Assembly (NCBI GenBank): GCA_001600175.1
Contig: BCJC01000007.1
Coordinates: forward strand, 1-64,000
Direction of reading: 5' to 3'
Source: Erythrobasidium yunnanense
Taxonomy: Eukaryota; Basidiomycota; Cystobasidiomycetes; Erythrobasidiales; Erythrobasidiaceae
Length of the DNA: 64,000 bases
The position numbers and the translations under genes were made by a program. Below, one piece after another: positions 47,005-57,812 of the stretch. Under the pieces are notes generated by a model, which saw only the letters and a list, made by a program, of their open reading frames with translations, ran no database searches and was not told the DNA's origin. Position 1 is the first letter of the stretch. Each line of letters opens with the position of its first letter.

Positions 47005-47772
47005 CTATTTCAGGACAAGCTCGGATCCATACAGCATTTGCGCTTCAGCTCTCTTGCACACGATATCGATGATCTCCCTGTTCTTGATGACGACCCAAGC
47101 CTTGGGATCTTCGTAAACTTCGCAGATGCGGCGAAGGGTTGCGCAATTCAGCTCGTCCATGATAGACATGACCGCAAACTGCCGTGCTAAATTTGTATCT
47201 GCAGGCGTAAAAGGAGCTTCTGCTTCAAGATGGTAATGAACAGTCGTGGGATCATTGTAAGGATGCTCTTCTTTGACGATGTACTGGCACAACTTAGCAT
47301 CAGCGAGAGAACCATTCGTACATAACCGAAGAGCACGCACCCGCTTGGCAAAGAAGCATGCTTGCTGCCCAGGACCAGTTTGCTCCCAGCCTTTGAGAGC
47401 ACTTTTGGCTGCTGGTACAGGTCTAATTGCTTTAGGTGCGTGAAGCTGTAGAGTAGGCATCAATGGCATCGGTTCAGGCTTTAGATGGCGCCTGTCCTGC
47501 GGAGTTCTAGGATAGCCATGAACAGGTGGAGGAGCAGACTTGGCAGCTGAGTTCAGCTGTGGTCGCGGGGGAGTGCGTATACGTCTCGGTGGGAGGGGCG
47601 GAGGTGCCCATGGAGAGTCTGGTCCTGCCTGATCCGGCAGGGCTGCCAGAGGCGGTCGAGCTTTCTTTGCGCGAGATGGTGGAGGCCCTGGTGGCATGTT
47701 AGGGGGCCGACTGGGTAGCGAGATGTTACTAGAGGTTGAGCTGGCGCTTGAGCCAGCATAAGATCGAGTCAT
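47005..47772 (-). CDS. unknown protein with Pro-rich N-terminus
   Basis: Single exon, about 255 residues from the ATG at 47770-47772. The first about 120 residues are rich in Pro, Ser and Arg (RPPNMPPGPPPSRAKKARPP, APPPLPPRR), which could bind SH3 or WW domains. The C-terminal half looks folded and helical: ACFFAKRVRALRLCTNGSLA, LARQFAVMSIMDELNCATLR, AWVVIKNREIIDIVCKRAEA. Family not recognised. It begins only 56 nt after the stop of another short same-strand frame, so the two may belong together through an unseen intron. Confidence 0.6.
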   Translation of the reverse strand: MTRSYAGSSASSTSSNISLPSRPPNMPPGPPPSRAKKARPPLAALPDQAGPDSPWAPPPLPPRRIRTPPRPQLNSAAKSAPPPVHGYPRTPQDRRHLKPEPMPLMPTLQLHAPKAIRPVPAAKSALKGWEQTGPGQQACFFAKRVRALRLCTNGSLADAKLCQYIVKEEHPYNDPTTVHYHLEAEAPFTPADTNLARQFAVMSIMDELNCATLRRICEVYEDPKAWVVIKNREIIDIVCKRAEAQMLYGSELVLK

Positions 47773-47828
47773 AGGTGCAGACGTCGATCGGGACAGTCTA
47801 GGCCTGACCGAAGCTGGTGCTGAGATGG

Positions 47829-48125
47829 TCACTTTCGGCGTCTGACGGGCTGAGGCACCAGATGCTTCTTGAGTACGCTGGCAGTCCTGTTGATCAACGA
47901 CTTCTCCTTCTTTAGTTGCGCCTGCTCCTGTTCGATAGTCTGCAGAGCGCGCTGCAGTTTCTTTGCAGAGATCGGCAGAGTGTCAAATGCGACTTCTTTG
48001 GAGCCAGCATCCTGCTCATCCCCCATAGTAACGCTGATTACGATCAGCTGAAGTGCTCCAAGCCGTATGAGCGGATTGGCAGATTCCAGCTTTGATACTG
48101 CAGCGCCTCGCTGTCTTACAGCCAT
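47829..48125 (-). CDS. small unknown helical protein
   Basis: 98 residues from ATG 48125, or 65 from an internal ATG at 48027 (MGDEQDAGSKEVAFDTLP). The second half is a predicted helix or coiled coil: KKLQRALQTIEQEQAQLKKE, then SLINRTASVLKKHLV and a basic end RRRK. Not recognised. It may be the first exon of the downstream Pro-rich gene, though the only splice sites visible between them are weak. Confidence 0.4.
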   Translation of the reverse strand: MAVRQRGAAVSKLESANPLIRLGALQLIVISVTMGDEQDAGSKEVAFDTLPISAKKLQRALQTIEQEQAQLKKEKSLINRTASVLKKHLVPQPVRRRK

Positions 48126-48224
48126 ACCGACTGTAAAAGATAGTCTGAATCACAGCCAAGATGCATTGTCTCGGTGTTTAGAGGGTCCGTCCATTCACCA
48201 AGCCTGACAAGCTTGCTATCGCCT

Positions 48225-48788
48225 TTACAGCTTCGTGTGATCTTCCTTGAGAGACTGCTCGAGCAACAGCAGAGCTTCGCGGGCAAACGCCAGCATGTTT
48301 GCCTGTCTATCCTTTCCTAGACCAGTCTCGATCTCCTTGCTATCAGTTTTGGACGGTCCACTGACAGCCAAAGCGCAGTAACCTGGCTGTCGATTCTTGG
48401 TGTTTCCACCCGTAGGCCCGGCGGTACCGCTTTCACAGATGCAATAGTCTGCTTTGAGAGTGTTGCGGACATTTTGCGCTATCTTAGTGACGATGTCGCA
48501 AGTCGGGCCTCGGTAGGCATCGATATCCTGCTGGGTCCAGCCAGTGAACGCGATTCGGGACTCCAGAGTGTAAAGAGTGAGACCTCCTTTGTATATCTTG
48601 CTTGCACCTGGGAATGACAGAAGCGCGGAAGAAACGAGACCACCGGCAGCCTGAAAGCCGTCATCAATAAGCAGGTACAGCTGAAACCCAGCTCATCAGC
48701 CCACCGTTTCCGCAACACAAACTGTTGCGTTATGCTTCTTGAGTAGCTCTGCGACTCTGTGAGCCAAATCGACCAGATCGCTATTCAT
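48225..48788 (-). CDS. CinA C-terminal domain protein (NMN amidohydrolase-like)
   Basis: Stand-alone CinA-C domain, the family of bacterial nicotinamide mononucleotide deamidase PncC. Two exons, about 165 residues. Exon 1: MNSDLVDLAHRVAELLKKHN, then ATVCVAET; a 55-nt intron (GTGGGC to TTTCAG); exon 2: AAGGLVSSALLSFPGASKIY, KGGLTLYTLESRIAFTGW, YCICESGTAGPTGGN and QPGYCALAVSG. These fit the family pattern VAES.TGGL...L...PGAS....GG...Y and the later GIAGPxGG block. Here the usual VAES(C)TGG is VAETAAGG. The stop is at 48225-48227. Only 99 bp separate its start from that of Rev1 on the other strand. Confidence 0.82.
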
Positions 48789-48887
48789 AATGGGTCTCCT
48801 TCAAGCCGATTTCCAAGCTTGAACGATGCTCTTGGTCTGACGATACGACGGCGGATCTTGCTGAATGCCTGCTTTTCAAGATCAACG
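48789..48887. promoter_or_regulatory. short bidirectional promoter between CinA-C gene and Rev1
   Basis: Only 99 bp lie between the divergent start codons, so both transcripts must start from a very compact region or overlap at their 5' ends. No specific motif recognised. Confidence 0.45.
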
Positions 48888-51800
48888 ATGCTCCGCGCAG
48901 AGTCTTCTGGCTTGCTCTGGGATGCTGCTGGCGGACTGACGGATGACGAGGAGCTGGATCAGAAGCAAGAGAAGCAGCTTCGAGGATCGACAACAGTCTA
49001 TCCAGTCGCATCTACGTCTAATTGGAAGCCTCCAGTAGCTTTGGCGACTGCGAATGATGTCTCGAAGCCCGCTGTCAAGAAAGTAAACACGAGGGAAACG
49101 GTGCTGAAAAGAAACGATGAAGACGAGGAAACGGAAGAACAGGATGAAGAGTTCACCTACAATCCAGATGCAGAGCTGCAGGACGCACAAGCAGACAGTC
49201 ATGCCGCGTACGAAGGCCAGCAATTCTACGAGAAGGTCCAGTTTGGGGAGTTTTCCAAGTAGGGAGCGCCCATAAAAGTTGTTGCAGCATACTAACATAC
49301 TTGTGCTAGGTACATGGCCAATAAGCGAAGGAAGCTGGGAGTTCAGCAGGGCGCGACAAGACGTAATGCCGATGATAGCAACAAGTCAGAGCTGCTGAAA
49401 GGCCTACGCATACATGTAAGTGACTGAGAGCATAGTAGTCGTGGTATCTCGCCTGACCCTCTTCTCAGATCAATGGAGAGACCGAGCCGCCGGCTCATGT
49501 TCTGAGTAATCTCGTCGTGCTTCATGGCGGAGTCTACGTGCCGTACTTGGACGCCAAGAAGACTTCTGCAACACATATCATAGCTACCACCCTCACGCCC
49601 AGCAAGCGGATCGCTTTCAAGGAATACAAGGTGGTGAAGCCTGAATGGCTGACGGAAAGCATTCGAGATATGAAAGTCAAGGACTGGCGACATTATCGCG
49701 AAGACCAAGCTGCTGTCAGAGCTAGCGATGTAGGCGTCGCTCCCGCTGGAACCCAGATTGCACAACCCAAGCTCTCGTTTATGGGACAGACAGCTTCATC
49801 GGCTTCAGTGTTTACACCTAAGCCGTTCGTTGGCAGCAAAACAGCACAAGCAAGTCCGAACAAGGCTTCCAGTCCTATTAAGACTGTCTCGCCTCGAAGA
49901 CTGCCTCCGCCAACAAGTGATCCGATATCCGTACTTCACGCTCAAAGCGCAGCGGACCCTCCTTCGCCCGTCGCTGCTGGAGGTCCCCCTCAGCCTCCCT
50001 ATATCACAGAAGGCTGGTATAACACAAAATCCAACGCAAAGTCAGCCGAGCTCTTGAAAGACGAAAGATGGCGTTTGAACGAGACTGCTGTCAATACCAC
50101 CGAGTTCCTGGACAAATATTACAAAGAATCGCGGCTTCATTGGTTATCGACCTGGAAAGCCGAGCTGAAGAAACTTGTGGGAGAGCTATCGGAGAAACAG
50201 GGAAAGACGCTAGAGATAGGAGACGGGTTGCCCAAGAAGAAGAAACTCAAAGGTACACATGAAGACGGAAGAACTATCATGCACATCGACTTCGATTCTT
50301 TCTTCGTCTCCGCAAGCTTGCTGGCCAGACCACAATTGAAAGGTCAACCTGTTGTTGTCTGTCACGCAAGTGTGGGCGATTCGAACTCTTCCTCGGAAAT
50401 AGCAAGTGCCAGCTACGAGGCTCGTGCATTCGGCATCAAAAACGGAATGAGGTGAGTCGAGTGTTTAGCCTGTTACGCACCGTTTCTGACAAGGTATCGC
50501 AGTCTTGGCTCCGCTCGCACTCGTTGCCCGCAAGTTCAGACAGTCCCATACGACTTCGAGCTCTACCGCGCTATCTCTGCACAGTTCTATACGATTCTCT
50601 TCTCGCATGCTCTTGAGCTGGAAGCCGTCAGCATCGATGAAGCCTATATTTCTCTGCCGCCAGCGAGGCCTCCTCGTACCGGTCAGCAGCTGTTAGATCT
50701 AGCTGAAGGCATCAGATCCGAAATTCGCGAAGCCACCGGTCTGGAGACAAGTGTCGGAGTATCCCACAACAAGTTGCTCGCCAGACTTGCGACGAACAGA
50801 GCGAAACCTTCTTCAAGCTTTCAGATCGGCAATGGCGTCGATTCATCTGGCGAAAGCCTTGCGGCCTTCCTCAAGGACATTGATATCGAGAGCCTACCTC
50901 AGATAGGCTGGAAGAAGGCCACGGATGTCGAAGAAAAATTGAAGGAGCTCAATAAAAGGCTGAAGCAGGGTCATTTCGCGCAAAAGGATAGTTCAGATGT
51001 CACCAGGCAGCGAGCTGACGCAGATGCGGAGGAAGTCTTCGACACGGTCGGTAAGCTGCTGCGCTTTCAGAAGAACTCGCTCAAGGAGGTTTTGGGTGAG
51101 AAGACTGGAGAAATGCTATATAACTACGCGAGGGGTATCGATGGTAGAGAGCTTGAAACGGAAACAATAAGGAAGAGCGTCAGTGCCGAAGTCAATGTAA
51201 GGCGTCTCCATGGCAACAGCTGACTTTCTTCTGACGACAAACTCCACTGTATTGCAGTACGGAATTCGCTTCAAATCGAATAGCGAGGTGGAAAAATTCT
51301 GTCACGGCCTCGGAGGAGAAGTAGCTTCGCGCCTCGCCAAATTGGGCTACAAAGGCCGACAGCTCACGCTCAAAGTCATGCGAAGGGCTGAGCAGGCGCC
51401 GGCAGGTGTCTGTATCACTGTTTTCTATTCCTTGGCTGATTCAGCCAGCTGCAGATTGAACCACCAAAGTTTTTGGGTCATGGAGTCTGCGATACTTTCA
51501 ATGCATCGAAACCTATGGAACTTACAAACGAGCCAGTCTTGATTGGCCGGACTGCCTGGGAACTTATGCGGACTCTTGCATGTCCTCCTGAAGAGCTCCG
51601 AGGTATAGGTCTACAGATGCAGAAGCTGGAGAAGGCCAAGTCGACTACCGCCTCTTCCGGAGGCATCGAAGGACAAGGCCGGCTTAGCTTTCAATCAGTG
51701 AACAAGGGCAAAGCAAGGCAGCAAGAAGGCTCCGTCCAAGCAATCACCGACATACAGCAACTTCCGCCGCATACGCCGATTGTCGTGGGCGAATCATCTT

Positions 51801-52804
51801 CCCCTCAAGTGACTGTGGAACGTATTCCAGGCCAAGCTGTCCGAGCCAGAAGTACTCGATCCAGACAGCCTGTTAACTACATCGACCTGGCAACTTCGGA
51901 CAGTGAAGGTACGATGGACCAGGATGGAGACTTGACTCTACTCAGTCAAGCTCCAGCGCATCTCAGAGAAGCTGGTCAGTCCCTATTGGGAGGCCGCGTG
52001 ACAAAGCGGAGCGCTTCTGGATCACTGCTACCCAAGACGAAAGCGATCGTAATTCCGGCAACTGCGCCTGCAGTTGTACTCCCTGATCCTGCTACTACTA
52101 TCATCAGTCCGGCCAAGCTCACCGACAAGAACCTCTTTGCACTCGGTCTAGACAACAGCTTCTTTCAGTCTTGCAGCCGGAAGACGCAGGTGGAGCTGTT
52201 GCACGAGGTGCTTGCCAAGCGAGGCGAAGACAATGAAGAGATAAGGAACATGCTTGTAGTGGAGAAAGGCAAAAAGGGCAAAAAGAAGAGGAAGAAGCCT
52301 CTCTTCGCGCCTGTCTTCGAGCAAGCGGCTGAAAATGCGGCGAAGCGAGAAGCGGCCAGGATACGGGAGCAAAAGAAGAGAGAAAAGCTCGCTCGAGGGC
52401 CTGTCTTCTACAAACTTGACCTGCCATCAGGCAAGACAGCGCCCTCCTTCGCTAATCGGAGCGATACTTCCGGCGTCTGTCAAATTCTGTCACAGTGGAT
52501 GGAGGGCGTCGGACAGGATCATGCCCCAGCACTCGAGGAAGTACAAGAGTTCTCGAAGTTCTGCATGGCGAGCATATCCACCGACCCCGCCAAGAATGGC
52601 GGACGTGGGTCGGACGTAGCCAAAGTCTGTGCCATTCTGCAGTGGTGGGATTATCTCATAGCTCAACGAGAAAGACAACAAGTCACGTCAGGCAGCCAGA
52701 GAGCAGCCACTGGCGCTTGGCGGGACGCGCAAGTCACCCTGCGACAGCAGGTGAACGAGATTGTTGAGACAACATGGGGCGCACCCCTTTCTATCGATTG
52801 TTAA
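48888..52804 (+). CDS. REV1: DNA repair protein Rev1 (Y-family polymerase)
   Basis: Deoxycytidyl transferase and scaffold for translesion synthesis. Domains in order: acidic N-terminus; BRCT (LLKGLRIHINGETEPPAHVL to YKVVKPEWLTESI); a Pro/Ser linker; the Y-family catalytic core with MHIDFDSFFVSASLL, ARAFGIKNGMRS, AVSIDEAYISLPPA and VGVSHNKLLARLATNRAKP; the little-finger domain with KFLGHGVCDTFNASK; and a C-terminal region of about 120 residues ending TTWGAPLSIDC that fits the Rev1 C-terminal domain, which binds other polymerases. The catalytic Asp residues and the Asp-Glu pair are present. About 1,190 residues, five introns. Start at ATG 48888; the frame is open further upstream but without an ATG that is needed. 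Confidence 0.95.
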
Positions 52805-52936
52805 GTGCTGTGTAGCAGTCTTGGAAGTGGTTCAGTTCAGCTTGTTCAGCGGTACCGTCGTTGTATATCGCTAGTTCGTCATTCGCACTCGTAGGTCGTT
52901 GTAGTTTATGCTAGATCGGATTTGCATTACGCTTGT

Positions 52937-53991
52937 TCACGCTGCTGCTCTCGACAACGGACTGATCAGAAGCGCAGCAGAACCCAATCGCACTCGCATA
53001 TCCTGGAAATCAACATCGTGTGCTGTTGCAAAGGTCAGTCTCCCCTCCAATCGCGATTGGTCGAGTGGGACTTACTGTCTTCTACTTCCCCCCATCTATC
53101 TATCTGACTTTGAACCTCGACTTGCGCTGCTTTCGCAGCCTGATCGGCATTCAGGTGCCCTTCCGCTATCGCAAGCCCGATGAGGAACGACTTGCTCCCC
53201 ATTACTGCTCTCTCGAAGCCTGCCAGCCTGAAGGGATCATACTGCGAAATAACCTGTGACAGCTTCTCGACTGTCTCTTTCGATTGCCGATTGAATAGCT
53301 CGCCCTCCCCTGCGACTGAGACGGTGCAGTCGAAAGTCTTGTTCACCCAGTGTATAAGAGGAAGCCAGTGCTCTTCCTGTAACTTGACCAGAGCCGGAGG
53401 TTTGCTTTCATGGAAGCTGCACGAGCGTCAAAGAAGCTCGATTAGATCGACAGAACTCTGCTCACCACACTGTATCCGTGTGAGCATAGCGAAGTAGATT
53501 CTCGATGACTTGTGAACGTGTAGCTTCATCAGACAGGCCTTCCAAAGCTCGCGAAGCCAGAGAGGTCTGCAATACTTCCATCAGCTTGCGTCCCATCTAA
53601 CTTTTGGTCAGCTTACGATGGGTAGGCTATGAGGCTTCAGTAACGTTGCTTGACTATCCCATTCATGCGCAATAAGCAAGGCCGATGCGAGCTTTTCTTT
53701 CGGAATCGCCAGCTTGTGCCCAGACGGCGTCTTCAAAGTTCTCTTGTCGAGCAGAATGCTCCAGCTGCCATCTTCTGGATCCTGCTGCAGGTGCACCTCC
53801 TTCCAGAAGCGACGAAGCGTCCTCTCTGCTCTGCTCGTTTGCGATTCCGCCGGCGAAGAAGTCGATGATGATGCCTGACTCTGGCTCTGGCTGGGGTGAT
53901 ACGAAAGAGCTTCCGCCTGCGATGAGATCCCACGACGCTGCTGCAAGAGCCTCCGCGATGCCAGTCCACGCAAGAGGCGCGTTTTGTCCAT
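52937..53991 (-). CDS. ATP12: ATP12 family F1-ATPase assembly chaperone
   Basis: Mitochondrial chaperone that binds the alpha subunit of F1-ATPase before assembly. The N-terminus MDKTRLLRGLASRRLLQQRR is Arg-rich without acidic residues after Asp2, as for a mitochondrial presequence. The domain starts RTLRRFWKEVHLQQDPEDGS, then ILLDKRTLKTPSGHKLAIP, ASALLIAHEWDSQ, and later DPFRLAGFERAVMGSKSFL, IGLAIAEGHLNADQA and SQIDRWGEVED. The last exon gives HDVDFQDMRVRLGSAALLI and ends SRAAA at 52937. All are expected ATP12 blocks. Several introns. The upstream in-frame Met at about 54072 would add a hydrophobic extension and is less likely. Confidence 0.93.
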
Positions 53992-54378
53992 TTTGGTGAG
54001 AAGAAGTGAGACAAGACGCAAGATATACAGAAAGAACAGAGGCATGATGTCTTCTCTACATAGAGAGCAGTACAATGCACCCCGCTTGGGCAGACTGGCA
54101 GTACCTTTGCGAGCCTTCTCTGATATCATGCGCTACATTCAGCAGCACAATCAACGCGCGCTGCTAATGAGCTTTCTTCTTCTTCTGTCGGCTTGCTCAC
54201 GCTGAGCCTCTCCCATCTCCTGCAAACATGTCTAACTAAACTCACCGCCTCGACAAGTCTGCCGATTTGCTGTCTGTCTGGCTTGATCGCCAGCAGGCAA
54301 GCTATTGCCTTTGCACGACTCTCGTACAAGGACAAGAGCCATTGGAAAAGCCTTAGCAGAGCCAGCATTGCAGCAGAC
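53992..54378. promoter_or_regulatory. divergent intergenic region
   Basis: 387 bp between ATP12 (-) and the first Ser/His-rich gene (+). No gene recognised; an open + frame runs through the second half but lacks motifs. Confidence 0.35.
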
Positions 54379-54966
54379 ATGCCGCAAGTCATTCATCCGG
54401 GTCCTTCGAAAAAATATTACGATAGCTCTTCGTCTTCCAGTGATAGCGACTTCAGCAGCTCCAGTGACTCCTCTCTTTCTGACTATGACTACAAGCATCG
54501 TCATCACAAGAAGCGCTCTTCGCGACAGCACAGACAGAAGGCTCCCCGTGCAGACCGGGTTGTCGTTACTGAGGCTATAATCGACAAGAATGGCAAGCGC
54601 ACTGAGATACTCCAGGACAGAAAAGGCAGAGTCGAAAAGAGTTCAAAGCATCATGTCAGTGCCAAAACACGTCTGGAGCGTCCCCATTACATCAAAGGCT
54701 TGCTAGCAGACTCGGCACAAGTAAGAGGACTAGATTCCATAAAAGTCCTTGCAGCGGACTTGGTACTCCATCTTGCGAAGCAGGCCATAGCACCAAAGTC
54801 TGACTATTTCGACAAGCCTACCTTTCACCCTAAGGAAGTGATCAAAGACATAGTCGCTGGAGTCGCTGGAGACCTTGGTGTCAGAGGACCTAGCGTCGTT
54901 AAGAGACGTAAGCATGGTCGTCCTCAGCACAAGCAACATCACCACAGGCGGACCCATAGGTATTGA
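54379..54966 (+). CDS. Ser/His/Arg-rich protein A, 195 residues
   Basis: Not recognised. Single exon of 195 codons. Begins MPQVIHPGPSKKYYD, then a run of Ser/Asp (residues about 16-38), then a His/Lys/Arg block (YKHRHHKKRSSRQHRQK). The middle has VVVTEAIIDKNGKRTEILQD; the second half has GLLADSAQVRGLDSIKVLAA and KEVIKDIVAGVAGDLGVRGP, likely helical. The end is a His/Arg tail (HKQHHHRRTHRY). Highly basic; nuclear location is plausible. A similar-sized protein of the same composition follows 280 bp downstream. Confidence 0.65.
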   Translation: MPQVIHPGPSKKYYDSSSSSSDSDFSSSSDSSLSDYDYKHRHHKKRSSRQHRQKAPRADRVVVTEAIIDKNGKRTEILQDRKGRVEKSSKHHVSAKTRLERPHYIKGLLADSAQVRGLDSIKVLAADLVLHLAKQAIAPKSDYFDKPTFHPKEVIKDIVAGVAGDLGVRGPSVVKRRKHGRPQHKQHHHRRTHRY

Positions 54967-55246
54967 TCGGGAATTACAATGTGTCTGGTTAGTTTTCCCT
55001 GGGCAGAATGTGCATTTTCCGACTCATTATACGTTGAAACTATCACATACGAACTGCGCGCAGCAATCGAACGCGTAGATTGTCTCGTCGGCCTGCGAGC
55101 GATCGCCTTGATAGACATCGTCTCGAGTGCGGTGCTTATCGTTGAACTTACGCTCTGTCTCTTTTCTCCTGTCCTACGACTACACAGCTCTTCTGCTCGC
55201 GAGCTACAGCTGGCTTGGCTTACATTCAGCTAACACGACGCAAAAT

Positions 55247-55834
55247 ATGCCTTCGTTCGGCCAGCTGTTAGAATTGGGTAAGGGAGCGCTGGATGGGTCC
55301 AAGTATGTCGAAAAAGACGAATCTCAAAGAGATAGACGCCATGGCAGACAGCGATCCGGACATAGAGAACACGCAGAATCTCGTAAGCATCGCTCGAGGA
55401 GACATCGCAAAATCATACACGATTCATCCAGTTCCTCGAGCGAGTCCTCCTCGTCAAACATCAGCTTGTCCAGCCAAAAGCCCGCTAAGCCTAAGAACGT
55501 CGGCCAAGTCATCGTTCACGCTGGCAGTAACCGCGTTAAGGACCGCTCCAAAATGGTACTGTACGGGCTTGGGGGTTACGGGTTGAGCAGGTTAGTGCAA
55601 GGAGGCAGACGAGGAGGTGCGGACGATCTTGGCACGATCGCGGAGCTGAAGAAACGACACAAGCTGTCAGACGAGATTGAGGGATTCGGTGCTGCAGTCA
55701 TCGGAGCAGCAGCGGTTCATGTCTTGAAGCAGCTTGGTAGCAGGTTCAGAGATGACAACGAGAAGGAGATGAGGAAGAGACACAGAGCGGGCATGAAGCG
55801 CAAGCACGAATCTCGGTCCCGCAGACGTCGATGA
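55247..55834 (+). CDS. Ser/His/Arg-rich protein B, 195 residues
   Basis: Not recognised. Single exon of 195 codons, exactly the length of its upstream neighbour. Begins MPSFGQLLELGKGALDGSKY, then an Arg/His block (RRHGRQRSGHREHAESRKHR), a poly-Ser run (DSSSSSSESSSSNISLSS), VGQVIVHAGSNRVKDRSKM, a Gly-rich hydrophobic segment LYGLGGYGLSRLV, and FGAAVIGAAAVHVLKQLGS before an Arg-rich end. The order of blocks differs from protein A (basic before Ser here, Ser before basic there), so common origin is not shown. Confidence 0.65.
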   Translation: MPSFGQLLELGKGALDGSKYVEKDESQRDRRHGRQRSGHREHAESRKHRSRRHRKIIHDSSSSSSESSSSNISLSSQKPAKPKNVGQVIVHAGSNRVKDRSKMVLYGLGGYGLSRLVQGGRRGGADDLGTIAELKKRHKLSDEIEGFGAAVIGAAAVHVLKQLGSRFRDDNEKEMRKRHRAGMKRKHESRSRRRR

Positions 55835-56078
55835 AGTACTTGACGCAACACACATGTATGCACAATGACCACTTGTAAGGCTCGACCTTCGTTTCTCATC
55901 TGAACGATACATCTTGTCCAAGGCTTGTCCTTGACGATGCTGCTGACAATGTCTGAGGCAGACCTGCTGCAAGCTCATTGTTGAGCTCAGGTGCCGACTA
56001 TGTTCAGGTGCAGAGCGGCCTCTGCACACCTTCCTCTTCTGCCTACCATTTTCGCACAAAAGAACGACCCAGTCCAGC

Positions 56079-57534
56079 ATGTCGAGTAAAGGGAAACAGC
56101 GGGCGCTGGACAGCGTCGACGAAGAGAATCCACAGTCTGCGCTGTCTCTGGCTTCCAGCGAAGGCGAATCGTTCACAACAGCGTCGCAGCAAAAAGACCC
56201 CGGACAACCGGCATCATGGGTGCCCGCAAAGAGCTGGGTGCATTTCGTTGCTGGAGGGTACGTTGAGAGTTGATACTGCAACGCTCAGATCTTGACTGAC
56301 TGATTTTCCTCGACAGATTGGGAGGGATGTGTGGAGGCATAGTGACAGCACCGTTTGATCTCGCAAAGACAAGACTCCAAAGCGATCTGTACAGCGGTCA
56401 AGTCTTGAAGAGCAATAGAGTGCAAAGTAAAGGTGCAATAGCAAGCACGCGCAGGCTGCTCTACCACTTTGTCGAAACCGGCGTTCTTCTGAGGTAAGCA
56501 GAAATTTCTGGCGTACCAAACATACATGAAGTGTTGACATTTGCTGTCATATTAGGGACGTTCGCAGGAACGAAGGCTTTCAGGCGCTCTTTCGTGGCCT
56601 CGGGCCTACCTTGGTTGGCGTGATTCCCGCACGGTACGATATATCGCTTCAGGACACGGTCCCTGCGCTTTCTGACATAGTCAACAGTTCTATCAACTTC
56701 TTCGCATATGGCAATGGCAAGAAGATTTATGCTCGCGCTCTGAATGACGGCAAGGAAAGCGCTGCGATCCATCTCATATCGGCAGCGACTGCTGGCGTAT
56801 TGACTGCGACGGCAACGAATCCGATATGGGTTGTGAAGACGCGTCTTCAGCTTCAGAATGCCCAAAAGCCGTCGACTGCATCCATTCCCAGCTCGTCTCG
56901 ATCACCGAAAGCCACAGCATCCTTTTCTTCTATCGCCTCCCGCCCGCAGCCTCCCTCACACTCACTCTTCACTCCTTCTTTCAGTCGCCCCGCAGCGACG
57001 ATAGCTTCACCCGAGCGTTTCAGTAATTCGTTACAATGCATTGGCCATATCTGGCGGAACGAGGGTATAAAAGGCTTCTACCGAGGACTTTCAGCCAGCT
57101 TATTGGGCGTAGCGGAAGGCACGATCCAGTGGACGTTATATGAGCAGTTCAAAACGATGCGGAAGAAGCAGGGTCTTCAGCGAGAAGAAGGATGGCTCGA
57201 TAAAGTCGGAGCCGCGGGCGCAGCCAAGCTTATAGCAACGATGATCACATATCCTCATGAAGTCGTCCGAACACGTCTTCGACAATCTCCACCGCCAGGC
57301 TGGAGCCGCCCTAAATACCATGGGCTTTACCAGACATTCAGCTTGATCCTGAAGGAGGAGGGCGCGGTCGCACTCTACGGCGGGCTATCGCCGCACTTAC
57401 TGAGAGTAGTACCGAACGCTGCGGTCATGTATTCAATCTACGAATTAGTCGTCAAGTATGGTAAGTGCGAAACAGATCAAACGATGCTGGCCATATGCTG
57501 ACATTCCTTCTTGTGCCCAGCTAATGCCAATTAA
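56079..57534 (+). CDS. RIM2: mitochondrial pyrimidine nucleotide carrier (Rim2/SLC25A33-36)
   Basis: Inner-membrane carrier exchanging pyrimidine nucleotides, needed for mitochondrial DNA and RNA synthesis. Three carrier repeats with signatures PFDLAKTRL, NPIWVVKTRLQLQ and YPHEVVRTRL; the NPIW and YPHEVVRTR forms are typical of this subfamily. Other blocks: WVHFVAGGLGGMCGGIVTAP (across the first intron), FRGLGPTLVGVIPAR then SINFFAYGNGKK (across the intron 56638-56692), GFYRGLSASLLGVAEGTIQW, and VALYGGLSPHLLRVVPNAAV. The last exon is 11 coding bases plus stop (ANAN). A Ser/Pro-rich insert of about 45 residues lies after the second signature. About 390 residues. Confidence 0.94.
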
Positions 57535-57812
57535 TAGTACATAGTGCATTGGGAGTCAGTCAAAGTAATGTAGCATGTCCATGTATCGTAGCCTTCAATC
57601 CACCTTCGCACTTCTCCACCCTGACAACGCGCGTCTGGCCCTCATACTAGCTAATGCCAAGACAAAGACAGTATGCCAACTGAAACTTATAGTAGCGTTT
57701 CTCTCGAGTTGCCATTCTCTACGAATCTCCGACCGATAGATCCGCTCATTGCCTTCTATCAGTCCAGCACTTGACTTACAAGTCTGCTTCACTTTCCTGC
57801 TTGAACGCATCC

